A stretch of DNA of 64,000 nucleotides. Source: FEB-25 sp963726315. Lineage in GTDB: Bacteria > Chloroflexota > Anaerolineae > Anaerolineales > UBA4823. Position numbers and translations under genes: made by a program. The notes beneath the pieces were generated by a model, which was not told the DNA's origin, ran no database searches, and saw only the letters and a list, made by a program, of their open reading frames with translations. The first letter of the stretch is position 1. The number at the start of each line of letters is the position of its first letter. Location: contig CAVSBZ010000001.1 of assembly GCA_963726315.1 (NCBI GenBank), forward strand, positions 310,001 through 374,000, read 5' to 3'. Of this stretch, positions 17,998 through 27,123 are shown piece by piece.

Positions 17998-19368
17998 ATG
18001 CGCGATCGATTAACCGAAAGCCTAAAAGTTCAAGATGTTGAATACGCCGATATACGCCTCGAGGATAAGACCAATACATGGGTCAGCTTCCGCGGTCCCG
18101 ATCTGGATACGATCGGATCAGCGCGTACGGTGGGCGGCATCGTCCGGGCGCTGTATAAAGGTGGGTGGGGGTATGCCACGTTCAATGACCTGGAAGATCT
18201 GCCCAAGCGGGTGCGTGAAGCCTGTGAGACCGCCCGGTTGGTTGGCAGGGATTCCACACATTTTGCCCCGGGTGTGCCGGTAGTTGATTCAGTGAAAGCA
18301 GAGATAAAGAAGGATTTCCGCAAGGTGCCGTTGGCTGAGAAAAAAGCCCAGATGGAAGAATATAACAAAATTGTGCTGGGATACCATAAAAATATCCAGA
18401 CCAGCTCGGTGAAGTATGGTGACAGCTTCAAGCAAATCTGGTTCGCCAGCTCAGAGGGCACCTACATTGAAGAGGAAGTCCCGGACGTCAACGTGATGAT
18501 TGCGGCTATCGCACGTGAGGGCAATATCGTCCAAACTGGCTTCGAAACCGGCGGGAGCATTGATGGTTACCAGGGTGTCCAAGGCTTGCACGAGAAAGCC
18601 AGGCAAACCGCACAGAAAGCGGTAGAGCTGTTGGCAGCCCCACCGGTCACCGGTGGAACTTATACGGTCATCACCGACCCGTTAATGACCGGCGTGTTCA
18701 CCCATGAGGCGTTTGGTCACCTGAGTGAATCAGATTTCGTATATGAGAACCCACGTATGCAGGAGATCATGGTACTGGGCAAGCGTTTCGGTGTTGAGAA
18801 CCTGAATATCATCGACGACGGCACGCTGCCCGGTGGGCTTGGCACCCATCGTTATGATTACGAGGGTACGCCCACCCGCAAGAATTACCTGATCAAGGAT
18901 GGCATCCTGGTTGGGCGGCTGCACTCGCGCGAGACGGCTGCCAAAATGGGTGAGCCGGTTTCGGGGAACGCCCGCGCAGTTCACTTCCAACATCCTCCCA
19001 TCGTTCGCATGACCAATACCTATATCGATCAGGGGACAGTTGCCTTCGAGGAGATGATCAAGGATATCAAGCTGGGTGTGTATGCCGTTAGAGCGATCGG
19101 GGGGACCACCGCCATGGAGATGTTCACCTTCAGTGCCGCCTATGGTTACATGATCCGTGATGGTCAGATAGCCGAGCTGGTGCGGGATGTGGTGCTGACA
19201 GGCAATGTGTTCGAAACCTTGCTGAACATTGACCAAATCGGCGATGACCTGGCATTCCAACCTAACGGTCCTGGTGGCTGCGGCAAAGGTGACCAGCAGC
19301 CGCTGCGTGTGGGGCTGGGCGGGCCGCATATCCGCATTCAAAACTGCGTGGTAGGAGGTCAACAATGA
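17998..19368 (+). CDS. tldD: TldD family metalloprotease subunit
   Basis: TldD and TldE form a cytosolic protease, known for trimming microcin B17 leader and degrading CcdA, in which TldD holds the zinc. The 456-residue protein has the TldD motif THEAFGHLSE near residue 236 (HExxxH) and the downstream Cys region (GPGGCGKGDQQP) near the end. AGGAAGG lies before the ATG. It overlaps tldE by four bases (ATGA). Confidence 0.93.
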   Translation: MRDRLTESLKVQDVEYADIRLEDKTNTWVSFRGPDLDTIGSARTVGGIVRALYKGGWGYATFNDLEDLPKRVREACETARLVGRDSTHFAPGVPVVDSVKAEIKKDFRKVPLAEKKAQMEEYNKIVLGYHKNIQTSSVKYGDSFKQIWFASSEGTYIEEEVPDVNVMIAAIAREGNIVQTGFETGGSIDGYQGVQGLHEKARQTAQKAVELLAAPPVTGGTYTVITDPLMTGVFTHEAFGHLSESDFVYENPRMQEIMVLGKRFGVENLNIIDDGTLPGGLGTHRYDYEGTPTRKNYLIKDGILVGRLHSRETAAKMGEPVSGNARAVHFQHPPIVRMTNTYIDQGTVAFEEMIKDIKLGVYAVRAIGGTTAMEMFTFSAAYGYMIRDGQIAELVRDVVLTGNVFETLLNIDQIGDDLAFQPNGPGGCGKGDQQPLRVGLGGPHIRIQNCVVGGQQ

Positions 19369-20663
19369 TCGTCAATCAAATCGTCAAGGAAGCTCTTAAA
19401 AAAGCGCAGGCAGTCCAAGCTGTTATGTACACCCAGGAAACCAGTGCGGTTGACTTTGAGAATGACCGCCTCAAGTCAGCGGCAAGCTCCCAACGTACCC
19501 AGATCGATGTTAAGGTCATCGTGGATGGAAAAGTGGGCGAATCGAGCACCACCGACCCGCAGGATGTTGATGGCGTAGTGCAGCGGGCACTTGAAGCCGC
19601 TGAGTTTGGTAGCCCAGCGCATTTTGAGCTCCCGGATACCCAGGCGCTTGAAGCGGTGAAAATCTTTGACCCTGCCTTGCTGCCGCTTGAGAAGCCAGAG
19701 ATGATCCGTATGGGGCAGCAGATGATGGATATGGTCAAAAGTTATAACCCTGAGATCCTGGCGGGAGCTTCGGTCAATAAATCGGTGTACAAGGTTGAGT
19801 ATGCCAATTCACGCGGGGCAGAATATTCTGCCGACCACACTGAGTTCAACGTGGGTACGGGTGGGCAGCTGGTGCGCGGCACCGATATCCTGTTTGCCGG
19901 TCATGGGGTGGGTCAGAAGAAGCGCGCCGTAGACACGGAAGAGATCGCCACCCAGGCAATCGAGTACTTCCGCATGGCTGAACAAATTGCCCCGATCGAA
20001 TCAGGCGAGATGCCGGTGATTTTCACCCCGGGTGGGTTGATCGCCGTGCTGCTATCTTTAGGGTTGGCGGTGGATGGCAAGAACGTACACCTCGGGTCGT
20101 CGCCCCTGCACGATAAACTAGGTCAGCAAATTGCCAGCCCAAGCCTGACCATTGTGGATGATCCGTTCATCGAGTTTGGCCCTCGCACCAGCGCGTTTGA
20201 TAATGAGGGTGTGGCTCGTAAAGTCACTCCCATCATCGAAAAAGGTGTGCTCCGCAGCTTTATCTATGACCTCGACACTGCCGGGCGCGCCGGGGTGAAC
20301 CCTACGGGACATGGCTCCTCGCGAAGCCTCACCAACCTGGTCATCACCCCGGGGACCACACCTTACGAGACCATCATCCGCAACACCAAAAAGGGCTTGC
20401 TGGTGCACGATTACCTGGGGTTGGGACAGGGCAACCCGATCAACGGTGAATTCTCGGTCAACTTGTTCCTTGGATACAAGATCGAAAACGGCAAGCTCGT
20501 CGGAAGGGTGAAAGACGTTATGCTGGCAGGCAATGCCTTCGAGGCGCTTAAAGACATCATCGCCATCAGCAAGGAGCGCGAATGGGTCAGTGGACCATTT
20601 GCCTATATTACCGGTTTGATGCCTTACATACAGGTGGGCAAATTGAGTGTGACCGCCAAGTAG
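19365..20663 (+). CDS. tldE: TldE/PmbA family metalloprotease partner subunit
   Basis: The 432-residue protein shares the PmbA fold (VIFTPGGLIAVLL, GHGSSRSLTNLVI, LLVHDYLGLGQGNPINGEFSV) but lacks the HExxxH motif, as expected for the non-catalytic partner. It starts at the ATGA overlap with tldD, so both are made in equal amounts. Confidence 0.92.
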   Translation: MIVNQIVKEALKKAQAVQAVMYTQETSAVDFENDRLKSAASSQRTQIDVKVIVDGKVGESSTTDPQDVDGVVQRALEAAEFGSPAHFELPDTQALEAVKIFDPALLPLEKPEMIRMGQQMMDMVKSYNPEILAGASVNKSVYKVEYANSRGAEYSADHTEFNVGTGGQLVRGTDILFAGHGVGQKKRAVDTEEIATQAIEYFRMAEQIAPIESGEMPVIFTPGGLIAVLLSLGLAVDGKNVHLGSSPLHDKLGQQIASPSLTIVDDPFIEFGPRTSAFDNEGVARKVTPIIEKGVLRSFIYDLDTAGRAGVNPTGHGSSRSLTNLVITPGTTPYETIIRNTKKGLLVHDYLGLGQGNPINGEFSVNLFLGYKIENGKLVGRVKDVMLAGNAFEALKDIIAISKEREWVSGPFAYITGLMPYIQVGKLSVTAK

Positions 20664-20725
20664 TTTATTGTAGCAGTGTCATCTGCAATGCTATAAAAAA
20701 ATCATAAAGATAAAAGGATAAGCAC

Positions 20726-21553
20726 ATGATCGAGATGCCTGAAGCCATGACCATTGCCCGCCAGATGGATGAAACCCTCACTGGCAAGACATTCCAGCAC
20801 TTTTCCCGCGGCCCACTGATGCATAAATTCCTGTGGCTTACCAGGCCTGCCGAGGATTATGATACTCTCCTGGCAGGTAAGCAGGTCACCCGTGCGAGCA
20901 GTTATGGTCGCTCGATATTACTCTATGTGGGTGAAGACCTTGTGCTTTTGTTAGCTGACCTGGGTGGGCGCATCCTCTACCACCTGCCGGGGACGCCACT
21001 GCCCGAAAAATATCACCTGCGCTGGGATTTTTCCGATGGTTCCGGCCTTACCTATGCCCTGCAAATGTGGGGGTTTGTTGGTTTGCTGGAAAAGTCTGCC
21101 CTCTCCAGACCTCCCTATGACGAAGTGGGTATACCGCCCTTGTCGGAAGGGTTCACCCCCGAACGCTTTGACCAGCTGTTGGAAGAATACCCTGAGAAGA
21201 CCAAAAAAGGCGTCAAGGGTTTCCTGGTTACCAGCGAATACGTACATGGGATCGGCAACGCTTATTTGCAGGATATCCTCTATCGCGCCAAAATCCATCC
21301 CACGCGCAAGATCCCCAGCCTCAGCTCGGATGAGCGCCTTAATCTTTATGCTGCCATCCAGGATACGATGGCACAGGCAATCAAGCTGGGCGGGAGGGAG
21401 GATGAGCGTGACCTGTTCGATCAGCCCGGAGGCTACAGCCGCTTGATGAGTAATCAGACAGTTGGGAAGCCGTGCCCCGATTGCGGCACAAACATTGAAA
21501 AACTTGCTTATCTCGGCGGGGCATGCTACCTGTGCCCCTGCTGCCAGGTGTAG
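20726..21553 (+). CDS. Fpg/Nei family DNA glycosylase
   Basis: The 275-residue protein begins MIEMPEAMTIARQMDETLTG, the variant N-terminus of a subgroup of formamidopyrimidine/endonuclease VIII-type glycosylases, in which the usual catalytic Pro-Glu is displaced by two residues. An H2TH region (KKGVKGFLVTSEYVHGIGNAYLQDIL) and a C-terminal zinc finger with four Cys (PCPDCG...CPCCQ) follow. The finger Arg seen in Fpg (GRSTY) is Ala-Cys here (GGACY). The lesion range is not predictable. Confidence 0.85.
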   Translation: MIEMPEAMTIARQMDETLTGKTFQHFSRGPLMHKFLWLTRPAEDYDTLLAGKQVTRASSYGRSILLYVGEDLVLLLADLGGRILYHLPGTPLPEKYHLRWDFSDGSGLTYALQMWGFVGLLEKSALSRPPYDEVGIPPLSEGFTPERFDQLLEEYPEKTKKGVKGFLVTSEYVHGIGNAYLQDILYRAKIHPTRKIPSLSSDERLNLYAAIQDTMAQAIKLGGREDERDLFDQPGGYSRLMSNQTVGKPCPDCGTNIEKLAYLGGACYLCPCCQV

Positions 21554-21555
21554 TT

Positions 21556-22560
21556 ATGGACATCCCGACGACCATGCGTGCCATGCTGCTTAGCGAGCAG
21601 CGCCAGCCTCTCAAGCTGGCTGAGGTCCCCGTCCCTGAGCCCCAATCAGGGCAGGTGCTGATCAAGGTGCATACCTGCGGGTTGTGCCGGACCGACCTGC
21701 ACGTTTTGGACGGCGACCTGACCGAACCCAAATTGCCGCTCATCCTTGGGCATCAGATTGTTGGCACGGTCGTTCGTTTGGGAGCTGGAGTGGACCGCTT
21801 TAGCCTCGGCCAGCGGATTGGCGTTCCCTGGTTGGGTTTCACCGATGGTACCTGCCGTTACTGCCTGCGTGGGCAGGAGAACCTGTGCGACCATCCCGAG
21901 TTCACCGGCTACACCCTGGATGGTGGTTATGCCGAGTATGCCGTTGCAGACCAACGCTACTGCTTCCCGCTCTCGGAAGTCTACAACGATATCGAGGCCG
22001 CCCCGCTGTTATGCGCCGGTTTGATTGGGTATCGCACCTATCGCCTGGCAGGGGAACATGTTGAACGCCTGGGCATCTACGGTTTCGGCGCCGCCGGGCA
22101 TATTATTGCCCAGCTGGCGGCATACCAGGGCAAGCGCGTGTACGCTTTCACCCGTCCGGGTGATACTACCACGCAGGAGTTTGCCCGCAGGATAGGCGCC
22201 TTTTGGGCCGGCGGTTCGGATGAGATGCCTCCCGAGCCATTGGATGCTGCCCTGGTGCTGGCGCCGGTGGGAGCATTGATGGTGACTGCCCTCAAAGCGG
22301 TCGCCAAGGGAGGTGTGGTAGTCAGTGGGGGCATCCACATGACCGATATTCCCTCCTTCCCGTACCACCTGCTGTGGGAGGAGCGCAGCATCCGCAGTGT
22401 TGCCAATCTCACCCGCCAGGATGGTGAGGAATTTTTAGCCCTGGCTCCACAGGTTCCGGTGAAGACCGCCGTCATGCCGTACCGCCTGGAGGAAGCCAAC
22501 CGGGCGTTGGATGACCTGCGCAGCGGCAAGCTGGACGGGGCGGCGGTGCTGACAATATGA
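21556..22560 (+). CDS. Zinc-dependent alcohol dehydrogenase family protein
   Basis: The protein of about 334 residues starts two bases after the glycosylase stop. It has the catalytic zinc site CGLCRTDLHVLDG and GHQIVGTV, and a Rossmann nucleotide loop IYGFGAAGHIIAQLA. In the structural zinc lobe the first Cys of the usual four is Asp (TDGTCRYCLRGQENLC). Gly residues and length fit the adh_fam_2 (TIGR02822) group. The substrate is unknown. Confidence 0.87.
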   Translation: MDIPTTMRAMLLSEQRQPLKLAEVPVPEPQSGQVLIKVHTCGLCRTDLHVLDGDLTEPKLPLILGHQIVGTVVRLGAGVDRFSLGQRIGVPWLGFTDGTCRYCLRGQENLCDHPEFTGYTLDGGYAEYAVADQRYCFPLSEVYNDIEAAPLLCAGLIGYRTYRLAGEHVERLGIYGFGAAGHIIAQLAAYQGKRVYAFTRPGDTTTQEFARRIGAFWAGGSDEMPPEPLDAALVLAPVGALMVTALKAVAKGGVVVSGGIHMTDIPSFPYHLLWEERSIRSVANLTRQDGEEFLALAPQVPVKTAVMPYRLEEANRALDDLRSGKLDGAAVLTI

Positions 22561-22915
22561 TCAATCTTATTCTTGAATTTAAAGATCAACACAAAGGACA
22601 CGAAGGTGCGTAAAAAGAACGCCCTCCGACACTAAGGAATTATCATATAAAAGAAAATACGCCCAACTGATTCACCTATGTTTTAGTATTTATTGGGACG
22701 TTTCGTTGGGATGGAATTAAAACTCTTCCCTACCTGTAACCGGTAGGGTTAATTTCTATCTACCGCCATCAGCGATGGCGGCTACAAAACCACTGCCATT
22801 ATCGAGGCGGTTTTCCATATTAATTTCGGTATGGGCCTTAGACCCACTCTACGATTAGATTTTTATTTATTGGGGCGAAGCAAATGATCTATGCTTTGCC
22901 CTTACATATTCTTTT
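22561..22915. other. Intergenic stretch with a short hairpin repeat
   Basis: Between convergent genes. The clearest structure is the perfect 8-bp hairpin ccgccatc-agc-gatggcgg at 22763-22781, followed by ctacaaaac and a related cggttttc/ccaaccggta sequence. There is no U-run, so it looks more like a dispersed palindromic repeat than a terminator. No gene is seen. Confidence 0.45.
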
Positions 22916-23437
22916 TTAACTATTCACCCGATGGGCTAATTGGTCCAATGGGCGGCGGGGGTGTTGGTCGGGGAATTCCGCCGCATAGCCGACCGCTAAA
23001 ATGACCACCGGCACCTGGCTATCAGGTGCCCCGATGATCAGGCGCACAACTTTCTCGTCAAATGTTCCCACCCACACGCTTCCCAGCCCCAGGTTGGTGG
23101 CTGCCAGCATGGCAAACGCGCAGGCGATGGTGGCATCTTGCACGGTGTACAGGCGCGTGCCGCGTTCGGTGTAGCGCCCCTGAGTAAGCTCGGGGTGAGT
23201 GCAGAAAACCAGCGCCACTGGGGCAACGGCAACGTATTCCTGCGCCAGGGCTGCGCAGGAGAGCCCATCACGCTTCTTGGCATCGGTCACCACGTAAATC
23301 TCATATGCCTGTAAATTTCCGGCTGATGGAGCTAGGTTGGCTGTCTCCAGGATCTGCTGCAGCTTTTCCTCTTCCACTGGCTGGTCTGAAAAAGTTCGGA
23401 TCGAATGCCGGTTTTTGATCACGTCAAAGAATTCCAT
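22916..23437 (-). CDS. Nitroreductase family protein
   Basis: The 173-residue FMN-dependent reductase has the start MEFFDVIKNRHSIRTFSDQPV (Arg residues of the FMN phosphate site), APSAGNLQAYEIYVV, and the closing GAPDSQVPVVILAVGYAAEFP. The size and pattern match short nitroreductases acting as homodimers. The oxidised substrate is unknown. GAGGAG lies eight bases before the ATG. Confidence 0.88.
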   Translation of the reverse strand: MEFFDVIKNRHSIRTFSDQPVEEEKLQQILETANLAPSAGNLQAYEIYVVTDAKKRDGLSCAALAQEYVAVAPVALVFCTHPELTQGRYTERGTRLYTVQDATIACAFAMLAATNLGLGSVWVGTFDEKVVRLIIGAPDSQVPVVILAVGYAAEFPDQHPRRPLDQLAHRVNS

Positions 23438-23523
23438 CGCCTGTTTCTCCTCACCACAACGGGGTCCGCCTTTGGATGGTATATTTTAATGTCAAAACCA
23501 ATAGTTTCCCAGCCAAACCCAGG

Positions 23524-24486
23524 TTAATTACTTAACACCAGGCGCGTGAGCACGGCGCGGTGGTCTGAATGAGGCCCATTGCAGCCATCCAAATGGCGCG
23601 TCTCCAGAACTTTCCATTTCGACTTTCCAGGGCGTAGGAAGATATAGTCCAATCGGGAGCGCTTGATCACCCTGCCCTGCGGTGTGCAGATCTCGTGGGT
23701 TGTTCCATCTGCATCCGGATGCATTATCCGGAAAGTATCCATCCAGGCAGAGCGCAACTGGGTCATTTGAGGAGAATTCTCATGAGAGTTGAAATCGCCC
23801 CCGATAATGGTGGGCAGCCCTCCCATGATCTTATTGAGCCAGGTATACAAATGCGACAGCTGGTGGCTGTTCTGGCGTCTGAGCAGCGCCAGGTGAACGG
23901 TAATGGCTGCGAATGGACCCCACGGTGACAGTACCTTAGCCCCCATTGCCAGGCGGCGAACGAAAACGTTGGCGGTTGATCCAAGCTGCTGCAGGTATAG
24001 GCTTTGGATCGGAAAGCTGCTGAGCACCGCCAATCCTTCTTCAAAACCGATGCCTGCCTCATCGCCATTAGCCCGCGAGTAGGCATAAGCCATGCCGAGG
24101 CGCTCCGAAAGCCACTGGTCTACGTGGAAGTTCGTGCGGTGTGATACTTCTTGCAGTAGCACCACATCCGCATGTTCCGCGTCCACCATTCCGGCAAAAC
24201 TATCCAACCTTTCAGTACATTGTCGATATTTAGGAAAATCATGCCATAGATTGGCGCTGATGATGGTGATGGGTCTGTTTTCGCCATGCCGGATGAAAAC
24301 CGGGAGCCGTTGTACAAATAGACGACCAACAGGCGCAGTGACCGCACGTACTTTGTGTGCCAGTGGTCGTAAAAGGCGAAAACCGGGCAGATTTAATAAC
24401 CGTCGAATGAACGGTTTTACAAATAGAATAAAAGAGGCACTCCTCCCAGGGGGTGCCTCTATGAACACTTCGTGAGCGATTGGCAT
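23524..24486 (-). CDS. Endonuclease/exonuclease/phosphatase family protein
   Basis: The 320-residue protein has the EEP fold motifs in order: ISANLW, VVLLQEVS (metal Glu), GGDFNSHEN, and the final GPHSDHRAVLTRL catalytic His. Only divalent-metal phosphoesterase activity can be stated. The N-terminal 80 residues are basic and amphipathic. GGAG five bases upstream supports the ATG at 24486. A strong hairpin with a U-rich tail falls inside codons 9-19. Confidence 0.85.
   Translation of the reverse strand: MPIAHEVFIEAPPGRSASFILFVKPFIRRLLNLPGFRLLRPLAHKVRAVTAPVGRLFVQRLPVFIRHGENRPITIISANLWHDFPKYRQCTERLDSFAGMVDAEHADVVLLQEVSHRTNFHVDQWLSERLGMAYAYSRANGDEAGIGFEEGLAVLSSFPIQSLYLQQLGSTANVFVRRLAMGAKVLSPWGPFAAITVHLALLRRQNSHQLSHLYTWLNKIMGGLPTIIGGDFNSHENSPQMTQLRSAWMDTFRIMHPDADGTTHEICTPQGRVIKRSRLDYIFLRPGKSKWKVLETRHLDGCNGPHSDHRAVLTRLVLSN
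24433..24460 (-). terminator. Terminator-like hairpin within the start of the EEP gene
   Basis: Arms agaggcac (24433-24440) and gtgcctct (24453-24460) extend inward through further pairs. On the minus strand the stem is followed by TTTATTCTATTT. It sits about 90 bases after the stop of the upstream phosphatidyltransferase gene and also inside the coding sequence of the next gene. Confidence 0.5.
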
Positions 24487-24547
24487 TCATGCTCCAGCCG
24501 GGGAATTAGCTAAATCCGGCTGATTATACCTTAGATTGTCCGATTTT

Positions 24548-25093
24548 CTACTGGCGTTTATGTAAGGGCTTAAAAGCCTTGCGCATGCCTGCCAGGAAAC
24601 CCGGCACCATCACCTTGGGGAATTTTGGCCAGGTGATGATCATGGCAGCCAGGATGAACACGATGATCAGAGCCCCAAACCCAGGTGCGTCCTTCAATGT
24701 CATCCAGGTGAACCAAAAATATATTGGTGCCTGGAAGAGCATCCCCAGCGCCGGGGTGAGGCCAAAGCGGAGGAAATATATTGCCCAGGCTAACACGTAG
24801 ATCACACCCACCCACCAGCTTACATATCCAGCCCCGAGCAAAAAAATCAGCAGTCCAACCGAGACGGTCATATCGACTTGAAGGTCATGGTCGCCAATCC
24901 AGGTATGGTAATACACTTGGCTGCGGCGGGCAATTGGACCGTCCAACGAATCAAAACACCAGTCGATGATCATGATACAGGCTACCAGGGGCAATGCCTC
25001 CGGACCGACGAATAAACCCAGCCCAGCTACGAAGAATGCCATAATCCCCCGGCTAAGTGTCATCAGATCGGCAACTTGTTTTGCGACCAGCAT
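24548..25093 (-). CDS. CDP-alcohol phosphatidyltransferase-like membrane protein
   Basis: The 181-residue protein has about five hydrophobic segments and the family signature FDSLDGPIARR, followed by GDHDLQVD. The spacing departs from the textbook pattern (ten residues where eight are usual between AR and G, and two where three are usual before the next Asp), so it may be a distant member. Proteins of this type join CDP-diacylglycerol to a small alcohol to make phospholipid. GGGAGG precedes the ATG. Confidence 0.72.
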   Translation of the reverse strand: MLVAKQVADLMTLSRGIMAFFVAGLGLFVGPEALPLVACIMIIDWCFDSLDGPIARRSQVYYHTWIGDHDLQVDMTVSVGLLIFLLGAGYVSWWVGVIYVLAWAIYFLRFGLTPALGMLFQAPIYFWFTWMTLKDAPGFGALIIVFILAAMIITWPKFPKVMVPGFLAGMRKAFKPLHKRQ

Positions 25094-25239
25094 AGTCCTC
25101 CCTGTCCAACTGCGGTCAAATCAATCTAACATGCTTTATATACTTTATCAGAAAATTGCGCCGATTTCAAGATACTTTAGCTTCATCCCATATCTGTTAC
25201 AATCAGGTGCGATCTAAACCTAAATTCCCAGGAACACGC

Positions 25240-25794
25240 ATGCTTCCACCTGCCTCTTCTCTAGACCCGCAATCTGTCACCCTCAAAGATGGCACCCACA
25301 TCGTCATTCGCCCCATCCGCCCGGATGATGCCGAAGACCTGCAAGCTACTTTCCAGCGGCTTTCCATGGAAAGCATCTACCTGCGTTTCCTGTCGTTCAA
25401 AAAAGAGTTGAGTGATGAAGAAGCCAGCTATCTAGCTACGGTGGATTACACCTCACGCATGGCATTCGTGGCACTGTGTTCTGAGAACGGCAAGGATATC
25501 GTGGTCGGCGTGTCGCGCTATGCCCTGTTGGATGCAGGTCATCCGGAGACAGCAGAGTCAGCCGTGGTGGTGGCGGATGAATATCAGGGTCGCGGCATTG
25601 GTAAGCTGCTGCTCTGGCGCCTGGTCAGCTATGCCCGGGCCAGGGGCATCCATTTCTTGAGCGGCAACCTGCAGGTTGGCAACAACCGTATGCTTGACCT
25701 GGTCAAGCGAAGCGGTCTGCCCCACCGCACACGCTTTGTGGATGGGATCTGGGAAGTGACCATCGATATCGCCCAACCGGAGGCAGGCACATGA
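25240..25794 (+). CDS. GNAT family N-acetyltransferase
   Basis: The 184-residue protein begins after CCAGGAA. The acetyl-CoA loop is DEYQGRGIGKLLLWRL, preceded by ESAVVVADEYQG. The N-terminus (VTLKDGTHIVIRPIRPDDAEDLQATFQRLSMES) matches the acetyltransferase part of the Pat-type protein lysine acetylases, here without the ligase-like part. It overlaps the next gene by four bases (ATGA). Confidence 0.85.
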   Translation: MLPPASSLDPQSVTLKDGTHIVIRPIRPDDAEDLQATFQRLSMESIYLRFLSFKKELSDEEASYLATVDYTSRMAFVALCSENGKDIVVGVSRYALLDAGHPETAESAVVVADEYQGRGIGKLLLWRLVSYARARGIHFLSGNLQVGNNRMLDLVKRSGLPHRTRFVDGIWEVTIDIAQPEAGT

Positions 25795-26471
25795 TCACCC
25801 TCGATCGGACCTACCCAACTGAGCTAGCATCCGCCTTCGACGCTGAGCACCGGGCGCTGACCGTCCACAAAACCGCTACCGAGCGTGCCATCTGCCGGAA
25901 ATACAGTGGGCTACTTCGCCAGGCTCCCGTCGAATATGTGCTGGCATTTGCGCAGGCGCTGCTCTTTACCTATGGTCACCGCTGGCAGGCTTACGAGCTG
26001 ATCGCCGGGCATAAAGCCGCTTACCACAGCCTGGATGCAAATAAGCTGGAGCAACTGGGTGATGGGATCAACAGCTGGTGGGCGACGGACTCCTTCGCCC
26101 GCACGCTGTCGGGTCCTGCCTGGCGCGATGGATTGGTCAATAATGCGCTGGTGGTGAAGTGGGCCGGCTCGACCGATTTTTGGTGGCGCAGGGCAGCCCT
26201 GGTAAGCACAGTAGTGTTCAATATCCGCTCGCAGGGCGGGAAGGGTGACGTGCCGCGCACGTTAACCATCTGCCGCATGCTCGCGGCCGACCATGAGGAC
26301 ATGGTGGTTAAAGCCTTGTCTTGGGCGCTCAGGGAGCTGGTGTATTTCGACCCACAGTCTGTTGAGAGCTTTATGAAGGAGCACGATCAGGTGTTGGCAG
26401 GCAGAGTGAAGCGTGAGGTGGGCAGCAAGTTGACCACCGGGCTGAAGAATCCGAGGAAAATCAGCGGCTAG
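25791..26471 (+). CDS. DNA alkylation repair (AlkD-like) HEAT protein
   Basis: The 226-residue, all-helical protein matches the AlkC/AlkD superfamily: WWATDSFARTLSGPAW, WWRRAALVST and MVVKALSWALRELVYFDPQSVESFM. In AlkD, Trp and Asp residues of the concave face bind alkylated DNA; similar residues (WW, D) are here. Activity on 3-methyladenine-type lesions is inference. It is coupled to the GNAT gene by an ATGA overlap. Confidence 0.8.
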   Translation: MITLDRTYPTELASAFDAEHRALTVHKTATERAICRKYSGLLRQAPVEYVLAFAQALLFTYGHRWQAYELIAGHKAAYHSLDANKLEQLGDGINSWWATDSFARTLSGPAWRDGLVNNALVVKWAGSTDFWWRRAALVSTVVFNIRSQGGKGDVPRTLTICRMLAADHEDMVVKALSWALRELVYFDPQSVESFMKEHDQVLAGRVKREVGSKLTTGLKNPRKISG

Positions 26472-26549
26472 CGTTTAGCATCTAGCTATTAGCGAGAGCC
26501 ATAGAAAATCAATTGGGATTGCTTTTTCCTGATGAGAGTTGACTTGGAA

Positions 26550-26665
26550 TGCGAGCGGAAGATTGCTCCTCGAAAAACGGTGGGAAAAGGGACATTGGGC
26601 ATAATTCGGTCTCCTCGCAACGCCAAATTTTTTGTCATTGCGAGACCTGCGATCTTTGCAGGTCG
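26550..26665. repeat. Widespread intergenic repeat with hairpin
   Basis: The segment carries gaagattgctcctcg at one end, then tgtcattgcgagacctgc, gatctt and gcaggtcgaagcaatcc at the other. The arms gacctgc/gcaggtc form a hairpin. The words agattgct and gcaatgac recur in the single copy at 27081 and inside MITE copies A and B. Confidence 0.5.
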
Positions 26666-26719
26666 AAGCAATCCGATCTATTCACTCTCTCTCTTTATTA
26701 ATAACAGAAAAGAAAACGT

Positions 26720-26986
26720 CTAAATGAAATGTTTTTCGAATAAGTCATCCCAGTTCGGATTGATACTGTTAATCAATTCTATCTTTTTATTTCTAGAACC
26801 TCCCTTAATTTGTTTTTCACGAGCAATCGCTAAGCTTATATTATCCCCCATTTCATAATAGACAAGTTTATACAATTTATATTTCCTGGTAAAAACACTG
26901 CCTTTATTTGATCTATGTTCAAGTACTCTACGACTCAGATCATTCGTCACACCAGTATAGAGAGCTGTATTAGTCAGCGTGGTCAT
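26720..26986 (-). CDS. GIY-YIG domain endonuclease family protein (start uncertain)
   Basis: The visible protein from the ATG is 88 residues: LYTGVTNDLSRRVLEHRS, then YKLVYYEM and AIAREKQIKGGSRNKKIELI, the URI-type GIY-YIG domain. The family's first strand, YFVYIM, is coded just upstream of this ATG in the same frame, as QYFVYI, running back to a stop at about 27046 with no ATG, GTG or TTG. So either a rare start (an ATT at 27011-27013 is the best-placed candidate) is used, or the first strand is lost with the original start. Such small proteins are common strays near repeats. Confidence 0.75.
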   Translation of the reverse strand: MTTLTNTALYTGVTNDLSRRVLEHRSNKGSVFTRKYKLYKLVYYEMGDNISLAIAREKQIKGGSRNKKIELINSINPNWDDLFEKHFI

Positions 26987-27080
26987 TATATAGACAAAAT
27001 ATTGTCGATCAATCCCGGCGTTGATTTTATAGTACTCCGAGGTTCAATTGTTAGGTGATTTAGATAGATTATGTATAGAG

Positions 27081-27119
27081 CAGATTGCTTCACTCGCTGC
27101 GCTCGTTCGCAATGACAGA
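27081..27119. repeat. Widespread intergenic palindromic repeat
   Basis: agattgcttcactcgctg followed by cgctcgttcgcaatgaca is a common bacterial intergenic palindrome (AGATTGCT...GCAATGAC). It lies just after the end of the chelatase-type gene. Confidence 0.55.
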
Positions 27120-27123
27120 TTGA

